Source: CAZSWR01 sp964610885 (lineage in GTDB: Bacteria > Bacteroidota > Ignavibacteria > Kapaibacteriales > UBA2268). From it: a stretch of 5,582 bases of DNA. The notes under the pieces are model-generated. The model did not search any database and was not told the DNA's origin. It saw nothing but the letters and a program-made list of their open reading frames with translations. Both the position numbers and the translations under genes were made by a program. The first letter of the stretch is position 1; the number at the start of each line of letters is the position of its first letter. Positions 5,080-5,582 of this stretch are shown piece by piece. The stretch spans positions 1 to 5,582 of the forward strand of contig CAZSWR010000137.1 of the NCBI GenBank assembly GCA_964610885.1, given 5' to 3'.

Positions 5080-5582
5080 TCATTTGCCATATTTTAGGTT
5101 GCCGGAGAGTAAACCCTCAATAATTGCCTTGACCTTACGGCCGGCAACGTCCCACGATTGGTTCTCGGAGTAGTGCGCGAAGGTATTCAAAGCCAATGAC
5201 CGATACTCGTCCGGATTGTTGAAATATTTCTCGATGTAGTCCGCGGCTTCGCTCGCGTCCGAGTCCAGTCCGAAGAGGCAGCCATTGACCCCGTCGATTA
5301 CAGCCGATGGAATTCCGCCTGTATTGGCGGATACCGAGGGCACGCCGAACGCTGCGGCTTCCATAAGCGCATGGGCACAGCATTCGAAACGAGACATTAG
5401 AACATGGAAATGGGCTTGCGCAAACAAAGCGGCGATTTTCTCTTGGTTCGAAGGAATATTTTTATCGATAAGCCCGTGCATGACCACAAATTGAGCGGCT
5501 TCCTCGTCGATTTCGTGCTCGCAGCCAATAACGTCCAATTGGACCTTGATCCCTTTGCGGAAAAGGCAACGAGCGATCTCGA
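5080..5582 (-). CDS. Glycosyltransferase family 4 (GT-B), C-terminal part; 5' end outside window
   Basis: The reading frame is open to the right edge, so only the last 166 codons are seen. The fragment is the C-terminal Rossmann-like domain of a GT-B retaining glycosyltransferase. It shows IARCLFRKGIKVQLDVIG (end of the inter-domain strand), VVMHGLIDK, an LFAQAHFHVLMSRFE segment, the EX7E nucleotide-sugar motif (ECCAHALME, residues 66-74 of the fragment), AFGVPSVSANTGGIPSAVIDGVNGCLF and a final helix DVAGRKVKAIIEGLL. These enzymes transfer a sugar from a nucleotide donor to a lipid-linked or other acceptor in the cytoplasm; specificity cannot be read. A TTG at 5538 is an in-frame internal codon, not a likely start, since conserved sequence continues upstream of it. 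The gene ends in TGA at 5080-5082, 22 bp from the element stack, and was probably followed directly by the GT-C gene. Confidence 0.9.
   Translation of the reverse strand, partial: EIARCLFRKGIKVQLDVIGCEHEIDEEAAQFVVMHGLIDKNIPSNQEKIAALFAQAHFHVLMSRFECCAHALMEAAAFGVPSVSANTGGIPSAVIDGVNGCLFGLDSDASEAADYIEKYFNNPDEYRSLALNTFAHYSENQSWDVAGRKVKAIIEGLLSGNLKYGK

Noticed and set aside
5080..5538. TTG at 5538 as the true start of the right-edge glycosyltransferase gene
   Set aside because: The frame stays open to the window edge, and the residues upstream (IARCLFRKGIKVQ) fit the GT4 fold, so the gene continues beyond the window.

Overview
This is a bacterial accessory-type region that appears to be part of a surface-glycan or cell-envelope locus with a stack of mobile DNA inserted into it. 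Shine-Dalgarno-like sites (GGAGAGGAT before the ATP-grasp gene, AAAGGAA before the ABC gene, AAGGAGA before the membrane glycosyltransferase gene) indicate a bacterium. The GT-C glycosyltransferase and the look of the ATP-grasp protein suggest a Gram-negative, perhaps of the Bacteroidota/FCB group. The taxon is inference and cannot be fixed from this window.

Layout. 119-1033 (minus) encodes an ATP-grasp-like protein with several unusual active-site residues. 1102-1770 (plus) is divergent from it across a 68-bp AT-rich spacer and encodes a complete ABC-transporter ATPase with no permease gene in the window. 1872-about 3131 (minus) encodes a polytopic GT-C (ArnT/PMT-like) glycosyltransferase converging on the ABC gene. 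5080-5582 (minus, cut by the right edge) encodes the C-terminal part of a GT-B family 4 glycosyltransferase. The two glycosyltransferase genes face the same way and were probably once adjacent in one operon.

Between them lies the most striking part of the window, 3178-5058. Three elements sit head to tail, and each junction is the tetranucleotide CTAA: a 188-bp non-autonomous element, a 1480-bp IS1182-like insertion sequence with an intact DDE transposase, and a 197-bp non-autonomous element in inverted orientation. All share the terminal repeat AGCCTGTCGATAAAGTA or close variants. The two small elements look like MITEs mobilised by this IS and carry strong GGAGAGGGG-type hairpins. The transposase frame runs through the terminal repeat, and its stop codon lies entirely within the CTAA target site.

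Removing the stack and one copy of each duplicated CTAA gives a predicted empty site, GGCTAACAGCC, an interrupted palindrome about 20 bp downstream of the GT4 stop codon. The insertion probably affects transcription from the GT4 gene into the GT-C gene. I see no CRISPR array, tRNA or rRNA. I did not find a clearly new multi-gene system. The best leads are the stacked IS/MITE array, the target-supplied stop codon, and the possibly degenerate ATP-grasp protein paired with an orphan ABC ATPase.
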